In this document: positions 16,921 through 25,942 of the stretch, piece by piece
How positions within the stretch are numbered: position 1 is the first letter of the stretch
How the letters are laid out: each line of letters opens with the position of its first letter
Source of the DNA: Peristeroidobacter soli
Lineage (GTDB): Bacteria; Pseudomonadota; Gammaproteobacteria; Steroidobacterales; Steroidobacteraceae
Length of the DNA stretch: 64,000 nucleotides
Assembly (NCBI RefSeq): GCF_004138485.1
Contig: NZ_RYEV01000003.1
Span: 682,001 to 746,000 of the forward strand
Direction of reading: 5' to 3'
The notes under the pieces: generated by a model
Databases searched by the model: none
What the model saw: the letters and a program-made list of their open reading frames with translations, nothing else
Told to the model about the DNA's origin: nothing
Position numbers and translations under genes: made by a program

Positions 16921-17349
16921 GTGGCTGCCACCGCTCGCAAGAAGAAGACGTCGAAGAAGAAGTCCGCGGCACGAAAGAGCGTGCCGAAACGGGGCGCGGT
17001 CGCGCCGGCGAGCGACGCCGCCCGGATCATCGCGGCAATCAAGAAAATCCCGCGCGGGAAAGTGTGCACGTACGGCGGTGTTGCCGATGTGGCGGGTTTG
17101 CCTCGGCGCGCCCGGTTGGTCGGAACCGTGTTACGACAGACCCCGGCGTCCCGAGGCGTGCCCTGGTTCCGGGTCATCAATGCCAGCGGTCGCATTTCCT
17201 TTCCGGCCGGCAGCGATGGCTACGCCCGTCAACGCAAGCACTTGGAAAATGAAGGCGTGGATTTCGTCGGCGGTCGGGTGAACCTGGACGTCTATGGCTG
17301 GCCGCCCCACGAAAAGATGCTGGATGAGCTGCTGTGGGGCCCCGCCTGA
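16921..17349 (+). CDS. alkyltransferase-like DNA-binding protein (ATL, MGMT family)
   Basis: 142 residues from a GTG at 16921, eight bases after the symporter stop. A Lys/Ser/Ala-rich basic tail of about 30 residues precedes a domain of the O6-alkylguanine-DNA alkyltransferase fold: IPRGKVCTYGGVADVAGLP, then RLVGTVLR with the arginine finger. The site that carries the catalytic Cys in active enzymes (PCHRV) reads VPWFRVINASGR, so Cys is replaced by Trp. That is the mark of ATL proteins, which bind alkylated guanine without repairing it and flag it for nucleotide excision repair. The usual ATL motif is PWHRV; here His is Phe. The basic tail probably adds DNA affinity. Confidence 0.88.
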   Translation: MAATARKKKTSKKKSAARKSVPKRGAVAPASDAARIIAAIKKIPRGKVCTYGGVADVAGLPRRARLVGTVLRQTPASRGVPWFRVINASGRISFPAGSDGYARQRKHLENEGVDFVGGRVNLDVYGWPPHEKMLDELLWGPA

Positions 17350-17438
17350 AAATCCTTACCTCGCCTTAACCCGATTCGACCCGACCCTCCGTTCCTATCC
17401 CCAGTGACGCAAGCCGCGTCGGAGTGGGGAGCGAAGTC

Positions 17439-19223
17439 ATGAACCGGGTCGTCAGTCGGGGATCCTTGTTGATTGCTGCTGCCGTGCTTGCCGCCTGCGC
17501 CGCCAAGCGCGAGGAAACCGAAGTTTCAGCGCACCAGGCGGGCACCGCGCCGCCGCCCCCCGTCGAGGCCCGGACCGCCGACAAGGTGGTCGACGAGCGC
17601 ACTCGCCAGACCGTGACATACGTCGATCTGCAGCGGCCGGCGGCGTCGCCGGGATTTGTACCTCCGCCGGAGATGGCGATTGAAATGGACGCGGTCGCCA
17701 GCGCGCCGGCCACCCAAGCGGAGATGAAAATGGCCTCGGGCAACTTCGCGCCGCCCGCGGCGAGGTTGGCGATGCCGAATCCCGCCGACACCGAGCGCTA
17801 TCAGCATCAGAAGGATAACGGCGTGCACCTTGCCGTCGAGCAGCCGGTCTCGACCTTCTCCATCGACGTCGATACCGGCGCCTATGCGAACGTGCGTCGT
17901 TTCCTCAATGAAGGTCGGTTGCCGCCGCAGGATGCGGTCCGTGTCGAGGAGCTGATCAACTACTTCGATTATGAATATGCGACACCGAACAGTCGTGACA
18001 CGCCGTTCCGTGTCTCTACCGAGCTCGCCGCGGCACCGTGGAATTCACAAGCGTTGCTGATGCGTATCGGCATCAAAGGGTTCGAGATCGAAGCGAAGGA
18101 ACGTCCGTCCGCGAACCTGGTGTTCCTGATCGATGTGTCGGGCTCGATGGACTCGCCCGATAAATTGCCGCTGCTGAAGAACGCGTTCCGCATGCTTACG
18201 GATCAGCTGACCGGTCGGGACCGCGTGTCGATGGTTGTATATGCCGGCAGCTCGGGCGTCGTGCTCGAGCCCACGCCGGGCAATGCGAAGAATCAAATTC
18301 AAGAAGCGCTCGCTCGCTTGTCCGCCGGCGGCTCGACCAACGGCGCCTCCGGCATCCAGCTCGCCTACAAACTGGCGCACGATACGTTCGTCAAAGGCGG
18401 CATCAATCGAGTCGTGCTGGCGACCGATGGTGATTTCAACGTCGGTACCGTGGACTTCGAAGCGCTGGTGGACATCGTCGAGCGCGAGCGCGCCACCGGC
18501 GTCGAGCTGACGACGCTCGGCTTCGGCACAGGCAACTATAACGAACAGCTCATGGAACGGCTTGCCGATGCGGGCAACGGCAACTATGCATACATCGATA
18601 CGTTGTCCGAAGCGCGCAAGGTGCTCGTCTCGCAGCTCAGCTCGACGCTGTACACCATCGCCAAGGATGTGAAGATCCAGGTCGAGTTCAATCCCACCGA
18701 GGTGCTCGAGTATCGTCTCATCGGTTACGAGAACCGCATGCTGGCGCGCGAAGACTTCAACAACGACAAGGTCGATGCGGGCGAGATCGGCGCCGGTCAT
18801 CGTGTCACCGCGTTGTATGAAGTGGTGCCGGTGGGCGCGAAGGGACGCGTCGATTCGTTACGGTACGGGGCCAAGAACGATCTTGCGGCCGGCAAGGGCG
18901 AACTCGCCAACGTCCGGCTGCGTTACAAGAAGCCGGGTTCCGATAGCAGCCAGCTGCTGGAATATCCGATCCGCAAGGATGCGGTCACCGAGCAGCAGTC
19001 CACCGACTTTCGCTTCGCCGCCAGTGTCGCGGCGTTCGGCCAGCTGTTGCGGGGTGGAAAATACATGGGTGACTTCAACTATGGCGATGTCACCAGGCTC
19101 GCGCGTGGCGCGATGGGTGAGGATCGAGACGGGTATCGCAAGGAGTTCGTGTCCCTGGTGGCGCTGGCCAAGAGTCTGACGCCGTCTGCCGATGTGAGTA
19201 AAGTCAGCCAGATCTCAGAATGA
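17439..19223 (+). CDS. VWA-domain lipoprotein (YfbK-like)
   Basis: 594 residues from ATG 17439, preceded by GGGGAG. A lipoprotein signal ends in LAAC (C20). A Pro/Ala-rich segment follows, then a VWF-N-like part and a von Willebrand A domain with the metal site DVSGS beginning at D232 and a later TDGDFNVGT. The C-terminal region (about 430-590) is the domain typical of this family. Exact function is unknown; relatives often lie beside a sigma factor. It is followed at 24 bases by such a gene. Residues just after the lipid anchor carry YVDLQRP...FVPPPE, a motif repeated in the anti-sigma-like protein two genes downstream. Confidence 0.85.
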   Translation: MNRVVSRGSLLIAAAVLAACAAKREETEVSAHQAGTAPPPPVEARTADKVVDERTRQTVTYVDLQRPAASPGFVPPPEMAIEMDAVASAPATQAEMKMASGNFAPPAARLAMPNPADTERYQHQKDNGVHLAVEQPVSTFSIDVDTGAYANVRRFLNEGRLPPQDAVRVEELINYFDYEYATPNSRDTPFRVSTELAAAPWNSQALLMRIGIKGFEIEAKERPSANLVFLIDVSGSMDSPDKLPLLKNAFRMLTDQLTGRDRVSMVVYAGSSGVVLEPTPGNAKNQIQEALARLSAGGSTNGASGIQLAYKLAHDTFVKGGINRVVLATDGDFNVGTVDFEALVDIVERERATGVELTTLGFGTGNYNEQLMERLADAGNGNYAYIDTLSEARKVLVSQLSSTLYTIAKDVKIQVEFNPTEVLEYRLIGYENRMLAREDFNNDKVDAGEIGAGHRVTALYEVVPVGAKGRVDSLRYGAKNDLAAGKGELANVRLRYKKPGSDSSQLLEYPIRKDAVTEQQSTDFRFAASVAAFGQLLRGGKYMGDFNYGDVTRLARGAMGEDRDGYRKEFVSLVALAKSLTPSADVSKVSQISE

Positions 19224-19247
19224 CGCATTGCTGATACTCTTAGCTGC

Positions 19248-19925
19248 ATGGATCTTCCTTCCACTCCTGGCCCGCAGCCCATGTCGGCTGCGGCGGGCGA
19301 AGTCACCGGTGCGGTTGGCGCGGCGGTGTCGACCATTGGGTCGGCACCGGACGATGCCACGCTCATGCTTCGCTATCGCAAGGGCGATGTGCGGGCGTTC
19401 GAGATCCTTTACGAGCGTCACAAGGGCGCGCTGTATCGCTATCTGAATCGGCTGTGCCGGAGTCCGGAGGTGGCGAATGATTTGTTTCAGGAGGTGTGGA
19501 GCAAGGTGATCGCCAGTCGCGAGCGCTACGAGGCGCGGGCCAGGTTCACGACGTTCCTGTTTCATATCGCGCACAACTGTGCGATCGACTACTTCCGGCG
19601 CGCCGGGCGGCCGCAGGAAAAAGGTGCACAGGACGTCGATGCCATGGCGGACGAGCTGTCGGGGCCGAGTCATGAAAGTCCCGATGCCGCGCTCGCCGAA
19701 GCTCAGCTGCGCGCGGATTTCAAGCGCGCCCTGGATGAATTGCCGGCAGAACAGCGCGATGTATTTCTTCTGTACGAAGAGACCGGGCTTGGTCTGGAGG
19801 ATATCGGGCGCATCACGGGTGTTGCCATGGAAACGGCCAAGAGCCGTCTGCGTTATGCGTTAGCCAAGCTTCGCGGGGCGCTGCGCCAGCATCAATCTCC
19901 GACTTTGCAGTCGAGCGTGTCATGA
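19248..19925 (+). CDS. ECF-type RNA polymerase sigma factor
   Basis: 225 residues. After a low-complexity lead of about 40 residues, region 2 is clear (AFEILYERHKGALYRYLNRL, then FQEVWSKVIASR) and region 4 follows (LPAEQRDVFLLYEETGLGLEDIGRITG). This is the sigma-E/ECF class. It sits between the VWA lipoprotein and a membrane protein that starts in a four-base overlap with it, the standard arrangement of sigma and anti-sigma genes. Target promoters are unknown. The start could also be ATG 19281. Confidence 0.92.
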   Translation: MDLPSTPGPQPMSAAAGEVTGAVGAAVSTIGSAPDDATLMLRYRKGDVRAFEILYERHKGALYRYLNRLCRSPEVANDLFQEVWSKVIASRERYEARARFTTFLFHIAHNCAIDYFRRAGRPQEKGAQDVDAMADELSGPSHESPDAALAEAQLRADFKRALDELPAEQRDVFLLYEETGLGLEDIGRITGVAMETAKSRLRYALAKLRGALRQHQSPTLQSSVS

Positions 19926-20812
19926 CTGAACCCACCGACAAGCCGTTGCTGGACGACCAGCAGCTGGATGAATACCTGAAGGGGGATTCCAGCGTGTCAC
20001 GTCAGTATCGTCAGCTGCCTCGCGACGATGTGCCGCCGTCGCTCGATCGCCTGGTGCTTCGTCAGGCCGAAGATGCGGTGAAACGTCCGTCGCGTCCCGC
20101 GTGGATGAGCTGGGCGAAGCCGCTGGCAGTTGCGGCGTCGGCCGTGCTGGTGGTTTCTATCGTGGTCGAAACCGGGTTGCGTGATGAAACGATGGTGACG
20201 TCGCAGTCCGCGCAGGGTTCGATTGAAGCAAAAAAGATCGAGGCACCCGCCGAAGCCGCGCCTGCCTCCCCGAAGGCCGAGGCCCCGCCGCCGGTCGTGT
20301 ACGTTGATCTAAACAGGCCCGGAAAACCCGTGCCCTTTGTTCCACCCCCCGAAATCGATATCGCTCCCCCACCCGCAGCAGCTCCCGTGCCCGCTCCCGC
20401 GCCGGAGATGAGGGCGCGTATCGTTACACGCGAACCCGCGGACGCTTCCATGGAAGAATCGCTCGCCAAGGCCGAGCAAGAAGACAAAGCCGCGTTTGCA
20501 GCCGACGAATCGCGAGAGAAAGTCGCTCGAGAAGAAGACAACCGAGTCCAAGCGCAGTCCGCCGCCGCTCAACGCAACGCCGAACCCGCAGCCGTGCTCA
20601 GCTACTCGCGCCCGATTAGCTCCACCGCCGTCGACAACGCGGCGACGTTGAAGAAGACATACACGGACCCGGAAGCGTGGCTGAAAGACATTCGTCAGCT
20701 GCGGAAAGATAACAAACAAGAAGACGCCGATCGGGAATGGCGGCGGTTCCGGGAGAAGTTTCCGGATTATGGGGTGGCGGAGACGGATGCCGCGCGCGAA
20801 GTGAAGAAGTAG
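19922..20812 (+). CDS. single-pass membrane protein, probable anti-sigma factor
   Basis: 296 residues, starting in an ATGA overlap with the sigma gene. An N-terminal cytoplasmic part of about 55 residues (DDQQLDEYLKGDSSVSRQYR) is followed by one transmembrane helix (about 60-80) and a Pro/Ala/Glu-rich periplasmic region. The C-terminal helical segment reads WLKDIRQLRKDNKQEDADRE. No zinc-binding HxxxCxxC anti-sigma motif is seen. The anti-sigma role is inferred from topology and gene position. The periplasmic part has YVDLNRP...FVPPPE, nearly the same as in the VWA lipoprotein of this operon. Confidence 0.75.
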   Translation: MTEPTDKPLLDDQQLDEYLKGDSSVSRQYRQLPRDDVPPSLDRLVLRQAEDAVKRPSRPAWMSWAKPLAVAASAVLVVSIVVETGLRDETMVTSQSAQGSIEAKKIEAPAEAAPASPKAEAPPPVVYVDLNRPGKPVPFVPPPEIDIAPPPAAAPVPAPAPEMRARIVTREPADASMEESLAKAEQEDKAAFAADESREKVAREEDNRVQAQSAAAQRNAEPAAVLSYSRPISSTAVDNAATLKKTYTDPEAWLKDIRQLRKDNKQEDADREWRRFREKFPDYGVAETDAAREVKK

Positions 20813-20858
20813 GTTTGTTTCCAGCGTGGGCTGGTCATCAAAGCTTGCGACCGCTGTC

Positions 20859-20885
20859 GCGGACCTTGAGGCTCTGAAGGTCCGC
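20859..20885. terminator. hairpin between convergent genes
   Basis: A perfect nine-base stem (20859-20867 with 20877-20885) and nine-base loop lie in the 78-base gap between the convergent anti-sigma-like and histidine kinase genes. There is no T-run on either side, so it is a weak or Rho-assisted bidirectional terminator at best. Confidence 0.4.
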
Positions 20886-20890
20886 GCCGC

Positions 20891-22183
20891 CTACCTCACC
20901 GCCCCCGCAATCCGCGGCAAATAAATCTGCAACGTCGTGCCGCGTCCAACCTCGCTATCGATCTTCACTCTGCCACCGGCGCGCGCGACGATCTGATCGA
21001 CGATCACCAACCCAAGCCCTGTGCCCCGATCACCCTTCGTAGTGAAGAAAGGTTTGAACGCGTTGAGCCGGGTCATCTCATCCATCCCCGCGCCGCTGTC
21101 GCGGACGTAGATCGCGACATACGTCGCACGCTCGTCATCTTCATCGCCGACGATGGCGTCTTCGTAGTCGATGTCGAGATCGCCGCCGGAGGGCATGGCG
21201 TCGCGGGCATTCAATACGAGGTTGAGCATCATGCGTTCGAATTGCGCGGCGTCCATGAAGACGCGGCTGACCGGGCCGGAGCTGCGGACGCGCAGGCGGA
21301 TGCCGGCGCCGAGCAGTACGCGAAACATGTGAGAGCATTTCGACAACGCCGCGCCGACGTCGAGGACGCGAGGTGACACGGGGTCGTCCTTGCCGAAGCT
21401 CATGATTTCCTGAGTGAGCGTCTGGCCGCGCTGGAGCGCGTCGATGACGCGTTGAGCGTAGTGGTCGGCTTGAGGGGCGAGATTGGGGACGCGACGGATC
21501 AATTCGGTGAAGCCCAGCGCGATACTCACAATTCCCCGAAAGTCGTGCGCGACACCTGCCGCCATGCGTCCGAGTGCTTCCATTCGGTGCAGTTCCATCA
21601 AGTGGCGTTGATAGCTTTCCAGCGCCGTCTCGGCATGGCGGTGCTCATATTCGCCATAAACGCGCGCAATCGTGTCAGCGACCGTCGCGGCGAAATCGCT
21701 CTCGGCTTCAGTCCAGGTGCGCGGCGCGCCGATATGTTCGTGACAAACGACGCCGGCCACTTTGCCGCTGACGTAAATGGGCGCATCCAATAATGAAGTG
21801 ATCCCGAGAGGCTCGAGATAGGACGCGCGCAGCTCGCCGGTCGTGGTGGCGTCCGGGGCGTGGTCGGCGGCGATGGTGCGTTGCTGTTCCAGGGCCTGGA
21901 AATAACTGGGGAAATCCTGCGCGCGCAGTACCGCGCCCTGAAATACTTGCTGGCTGGAAAACTGCAACAGATATCGGCAGCGCAGGGCGCGATTCTCGTC
22001 GGCCAGGATCCAGACGCCGACGCGTTCGACATGCAAGGCGCGGGCGGCGATGTCCGCCAGTTGTAACCACAGGTCGCGCAGTTGCGACTCGGGGCTGGCG
22101 TGCAGCCGGGCCAGCTGCATGCGCGCCGCTTCGAACGAAGCCGGGCTTCCGCTGCCTTCTCCCTGCTGAGTTTGTGCGCTCAT
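20891..22183 (-). CDS. GAF-domain sensor histidine kinase
   Basis: 430 residues, soluble, no transmembrane segment. A GAF-like sensor domain spans about 30-190. The dimerisation helix has H213 in GVAHDFRGIVS; relatives usually read HDFNN, so the residues after the histidine are unusual. The ATPase domain has N-box LNLVLNARDAM, G1 DSGAGM and G2 FFTTKGDRGTGLGL, so kinase activity is likely intact. No response regulator is adjacent, which makes it an orphan kinase. It is divergent from the UPF0114 gene. Confidence 0.88.
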   Translation of the reverse strand: MSAQTQQGEGSGSPASFEAARMQLARLHASPESQLRDLWLQLADIAARALHVERVGVWILADENRALRCRYLLQFSSQQVFQGAVLRAQDFPSYFQALEQQRTIAADHAPDATTTGELRASYLEPLGITSLLDAPIYVSGKVAGVVCHEHIGAPRTWTEAESDFAATVADTIARVYGEYEHRHAETALESYQRHLMELHRMEALGRMAAGVAHDFRGIVSIALGFTELIRRVPNLAPQADHYAQRVIDALQRGQTLTQEIMSFGKDDPVSPRVLDVGAALSKCSHMFRVLLGAGIRLRVRSSGPVSRVFMDAAQFERMMLNLVLNARDAMPSGGDLDIDYEDAIVGDEDDERATYVAIYVRDSGAGMDEMTRLNAFKPFFTTKGDRGTGLGLVIVDQIVARAGGRVKIDSEVGRGTTLQIYLPRIAGAVR

Positions 22184-22301
22184 GCGGCCTGCCGAGATGC
22201 GAGGTCTGGCCGACTGTACCCTTCACCGGCGCGACATCCAATACGTTCAGCGGGGCATGCGGTAGAATCCCGGCCGGTAGTCGCGTGCCCGGAACGGAAC
22301 G

Positions 22302-22829
22302 ATGGAAAAGACGATCGAAAAATTGTTGTTTGCCAGCCGCTGGATTCTGGCGCCGGTCTATCTGGGCATGTCGCTGGCGCTGGTCGCGCTGGGCATCAAG
22401 TTCTTCATGGAGCTGTACCACCTGCTGTCGCACATCGTGTCGATGGCCGAGGCCGAAATGGTGCTCGTGCTGCTCGCCCTGGTCGACATGGTGCTGGTGG
22501 GCAGCCTGATCGTCATGGTGATGTTCTCGGGCTACGAGAACTTCGTGTCGGCACTCGACGTGGACGAGGGCACGGAAAAGTTGAGCTGGCTGGGCAAGCT
22601 CGACGCCAACTCCCTCAAGCTCAAGGTGGCGTCGTCCATCGTCGCGATCTCATCGATTCATCTGTTGCGTGCCTTCATGGAGACGCCCACGCTGGCCGAA
22701 CGCGGCAACACCTTGATGTGGTACGTGCTCATCCATCTTACGTTCGTGGTGTCGGCGGTGATGATGGGTGTGCTCGATCGTATTACCGCCAAGTCACACG
22801 GCACTCACGATCACGACGGCGAGGCCTGA
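22302..22829 (+). CDS. UPF0114 (YqhA) family membrane protein
   Basis: 175-residue inner-membrane protein with three or four hydrophobic helices (about 15-40, 50-75, 105-125, 135-160). The N-terminal [20 protein letters not shown] and central FSGYENFVS are signatures of the YqhA/UPF0114 family. Function is not known. The C-terminus is His/Asp-rich ([11 protein letters not shown]). It converges on msrB. Confidence 0.9.
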   Translation: MEKTIEKLLFASRWILAPVYLGMSLALVALGIKFFMELYHLLSHIVSMAEAEMVLVLLALVDMVLVGSLIVMVMFSGYENFVSALDVDEGTEKLSWLGKLDANSLKLKVASSIVAISSIHLLRAFMETPTLAERGNTLMWYVLIHLTFVVSAVMMGVLDRITAKSHGTHDHDGEA

Positions 22830-22853
22830 GCCTCGCCACCGTGCCGGGCGGCC

Positions 22854-23327
22854 TCAGGCGGCCGTGTGCTGTTCCGGTTCCTGGCCTTCCGGATAGAACT
22901 CCATCGAGGCTGAATTCAGGCAATAACGCTGATGGGTCGGCGGCGGACCGTCGGGGAACACGTGCCCGAGGTGGCCGTCGCAGCGGCGGCAGCGGATCTC
23001 GGTGCGGATCATGCCGTGGCTGATGTCGCGCAGTTCGGTGATGTGCTCGGGATCGAACGGCTGATAAAAGCTCGGCCAGCCGGTGCCGGACTCGAACTTG
23101 GCATTGGCCTGGAACAGCGGCAGTCCGCACAGGCGGCAGGCATAGAGTCCCGACTCCTTGTTGTTCAGCAAAGTCCCGCAGAACGGTCGCTCGGTGCCGT
23201 GATCCAGCAGGATGTGGCGCTCTTCCGGCGTCAGCGAGGCCGCCAGCCGTTCGCGCTCGGCCTTGCCCAGGGGGCGCAGGTCGTAGCCGCTGGCGGAAGT
23301 GGTGGCCTGTTCATTGGGCTTTTGCAT
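22854..23327 (-). CDS. msrB: peptide-methionine (R)-S-oxide reductase
   Basis: 157 residues from ATG 23327. It reduces methionine-R-sulfoxide in proteins. Two zinc-binding CxxC pairs (YACRLCGLP and RCRRCDGHLGHVF), substrate motif GTGWPSFYQP and catalytic Cys in QRYCLNSASM are all visible. The in-frame extension upstream to 23408 lacks conserved features and runs into the intergenic region. Confidence 0.96.
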   Translation of the reverse strand: MQKPNEQATTSASGYDLRPLGKAERERLAASLTPEERHILLDHGTERPFCGTLLNNKESGLYACRLCGLPLFQANAKFESGTGWPSFYQPFDPEHITELRDISHGMIRTEIRCRRCDGHLGHVFPDGPPPTHQRYCLNSASMEFYPEGQEPEQHTAA

Positions 23328-23446
23328 GGGGGGCGTCCTCGGATGGGCGGTCTGGCGAGAATTGGCGGCGGTCGCCGCCAAGTCAAGGTGGAACGCAGCG
23401 GTCGCCACGAGGGTTTTATACCGACCGCATCCTTTATCATTGCCCC

Positions 23447-24877
23447 ATGAGTACTGATCCTTTCACCGTCGGCATCGCCTCGGTGCCGATTCCGAACAGC
23501 TACTGGGTCCGCCCGGGGCAGCTGCTCGCCGGTGAATATCCGGGGTCGATGTCGCGCGCCGAAGCGACGGAGCGCGTACAGAAGCTCCTGCACGCGGGCG
23601 TCAACAGCTTCGTCGATCTGACCGAGGAAGGCGAAATGCCTCCCTACGATCCGTTGCTGGCCGAGCTCAGCGAGCAGCAGATTCGCCACCGGCGCCTGCC
23701 GGTGCTGGACCATGGGTTGCCGGAGTCGTTCGCGCACATGGTGCGCATCCTGGATTTCATCGACAGCGAGCTGGCTGCCGGCCGTTGCGTTTATGTTCAT
23801 TGCCGGGCCGGTATCGGGCGCACTGGCACGACCATCGGCTGTCATCTGGTCCGCAGCGGCCTCGGCAGCGAACAGGCGCTCGATCGGTTGCAGGATCTGT
23901 GGCAGCAGTCCGGCCGGTCGCGCCGTTGGCCGACCATTCCCGAGACCGATGAGCAGGTCGATTTCGTCCGGCAATGGCGCGAGTCGGCGACGCCGGGCAC
24001 TGACGTCGATGTGTTGGCGCGTTACGAAGCCAGCATCGTCGGTCTGGCCATCGGCGATGCGTTGGGCAGCATGGTCGCGAACAGCAATTTCGACGCCGCG
24101 ACTCTGGCGGCCGGCGGCGGCCTGCGTGGCACGGGCGCGCTGGTGACCGGCGCGAGCACGGCCATGACGCGTGCGTTGGCCGAGAGTCTGCTGGCCAAGG
24201 GCGTCAACGATTCCGATGACCAGATGCAGCGGTATCTCGCCTGGAGCCAAAGTGTCGGCAATATCGGCGTGCCCTCCGACGTGCGGCGGGCGCTGGCGGG
24301 TTGGCAGTGGTCGAGAAAGAAGCTCGCCGGCTCACATGATCCCGCCAATCTGGATCCGCATTCACTGCCGCGCACGCTGGTGGTCGCGATGTTTCTTCGC
24401 AGTGATGCACAGGCGGCCATCGATGCGGCCGTCGAAGCCTCCCGCACCACGCAGCAGTCGCCGGTCGTGCTGGACCTGTGCCGGGTCTGGGCGGCGTTGT
24501 TCGTGGATGCGTTCACGGGCATCGACAAGCAAACATTGCTGAGCTTCGGCGGCCCGGCCATGCAGCTGGTTCGCCAGCGGCAGCTCAAGGCGCCGGTCAA
24601 GCAGTTGCTCGAAGGGCGCGGCGCGAAGCCTTGCGCCGATGCGAACGACGCGTTGGCGGTGACCTGCGTGGCGTTGGATGCATTCGGCTCGGCGAAGACC
24701 TTGCACGATGCTTTGATTCGCGTGCTCACGTCGTCGCGAGCTGCGCCGTCAGCGGCCGCGCTCTGTGGTGCGCTGGTCGGTGCCTATCATGGTGGCGATG
24801 CCATCTCCCCGGAGTTGCAGCGGCAACTGCCGGAAGACGCCCTGTTGCGTTCGGTCGCTCGTCACTTGATGCATTGA
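23447..24877 (+). CDS. dual-specificity/tyrosine phosphatase fused to a degenerate ADP-ribosylglycohydrolase
   Basis: 476 residues with two parts. Residues about 10-170 form a cysteine phosphatase: HCRAGIGRTGT with nucleophile C119 and the arginine of the CX5R loop, and a likely general acid in VLDHGLP. Residues about 190-476 start with VGLAIGDALGS, the entry signature of the DraG/ARH ADP-ribosylglycohydrolase fold, and end with GALVGAYHGGDAI. The metal-binding pairs of that family are missing: the usual TDD after the first helix reads TGASTAM, and the usual DTD before the last glycine motif reads APSAAAL. The second half is therefore probably catalytically dead and may bind ADP-ribose or a protein. 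It is first in a three-gene run with gaps of only 3 and -4 bases. Confidence 0.85.
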   Translation: MSTDPFTVGIASVPIPNSYWVRPGQLLAGEYPGSMSRAEATERVQKLLHAGVNSFVDLTEEGEMPPYDPLLAELSEQQIRHRRLPVLDHGLPESFAHMVRILDFIDSELAAGRCVYVHCRAGIGRTGTTIGCHLVRSGLGSEQALDRLQDLWQQSGRSRRWPTIPETDEQVDFVRQWRESATPGTDVDVLARYEASIVGLAIGDALGSMVANSNFDAATLAAGGGLRGTGALVTGASTAMTRALAESLLAKGVNDSDDQMQRYLAWSQSVGNIGVPSDVRRALAGWQWSRKKLAGSHDPANLDPHSLPRTLVVAMFLRSDAQAAIDAAVEASRTTQQSPVVLDLCRVWAALFVDAFTGIDKQTLLSFGGPAMQLVRQRQLKAPVKQLLEGRGAKPCADANDALAVTCVALDAFGSAKTLHDALIRVLTSSRAAPSAAALCGALVGAYHGGDAISPELQRQLPEDALLRSVARHLMH

Positions 24878-24880
24878 GCG

Positions 24881-25942
24881 ATGACGACTCGGAAGAAGCG
24901 TCCGCAAACTCGACGTCGCGTTCGCTCTCGCGAACCGGCCTGGACGCGGCTGTCCGACGAGGAGTTGTTACAGACACGCTTCTGCGACCTGCGGCTGACG
25001 CTGCGACACACGGTGATCGATAGTCACATCCGCCAGATCCGTCGCGATCTGCGCCGCCGCGGCATTCTGTTCGCGCCGCACGTCTGGCTGTCCGAGGAAT
25101 GGTTCTCTCCCGATGGCGTGCCCGGCATTGCCATCGCGTTTTATATGGCGCATCCCCGGCTGATGCGTCTGGAACGCAAGATGATGGACGAGGTGGAGGG
25201 CGGCAATGCCAGCTGGCTCAACCGCATCATGCGTCACGAGTTCGCACACGCGCTCGACAACGCCTATCGCATTCGCCGCCGCAAGGAATGGCGCGAGACC
25301 TTCGGCGATCCGGACCGGCGCTATCCAAACGTGTATCGGCCGCGGCCCGCGAGTCGCGACTTCGTCTTACATCTGGGCCATTGGTACGCGCAGAGCCATC
25401 CAACGGAGGACTGGGCCGAGACGTTCGCGGTGTGGATGCAGCCCAAGGCGCGCTGGCGTCGCGACTATCAGGGCTGGCCCGCGCTCGAGAAACTCGAATA
25501 TGTGGATCGGCTGATGGGCGAGCTGTCCGGCACGTTGCCGCACGTGATGAATCGCAAGCTGATCGAGCCGGTCAGCAAGAACAAAACCACGCTGGCCGAG
25601 CACTATCGCGCCAAGCGCGCCCGTTATGAGTTCGATACGCCCGATGCCTACGACTTGCGACTGAAGCGGGTCTTCGGCAAACATCACAAGGGGCGGCGGC
25701 GGGTGCGCGCCAGCACGTTCGTGCGGCAGAGCCGGCCGGAATTGGAACGTTGGTTGATGCGACGCTCGCGGTTGTACCCATATCTCGTGCATCATGTGCT
25801 GAGGGCGGTGATTGCACGCTGCCGCGAGCTGGATCTGGTGCTGGATACGTCCAAGCGCGAGGCCAAGCGTGCGTTGCTGGGCGTACTGGAGCGAATCTTG
25901 ATCGACATCCTGCGGCGCGACCGCGAGCGCTACACACTATGA
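24881..25942 (+). CDS. putative zinc-binding metallopeptidase
   Basis: 353 residues, three bases after the phosphatase fusion. A very basic N-terminus precedes the catalytic region, with HEFAH at residues 119-123 and a downstream EDWAETFAVW that supplies the probable third zinc ligand. This arrangement is that of the putative zinc-binding metallopeptidase family (Peptidase_Mx type). No signal peptide is visible, so it should act in the cytoplasm. The C-terminal 130 residues are Arg-rich. Substrate unknown. Its stop overlaps the start of the ATP-grasp gene, so peptidase and ligase are made together. Confidence 0.8.
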   Translation: MTTRKKRPQTRRRVRSREPAWTRLSDEELLQTRFCDLRLTLRHTVIDSHIRQIRRDLRRRGILFAPHVWLSEEWFSPDGVPGIAIAFYMAHPRLMRLERKMMDEVEGGNASWLNRIMRHEFAHALDNAYRIRRRKEWRETFGDPDRRYPNVYRPRPASRDFVLHLGHWYAQSHPTEDWAETFAVWMQPKARWRRDYQGWPALEKLEYVDRLMGELSGTLPHVMNRKLIEPVSKNKTTLAEHYRAKRARYEFDTPDAYDLRLKRVFGKHHKGRRRVRASTFVRQSRPELERWLMRRSRLYPYLVHHVLRAVIARCRELDLVLDTSKREAKRALLGVLERILIDILRRDRERYTL

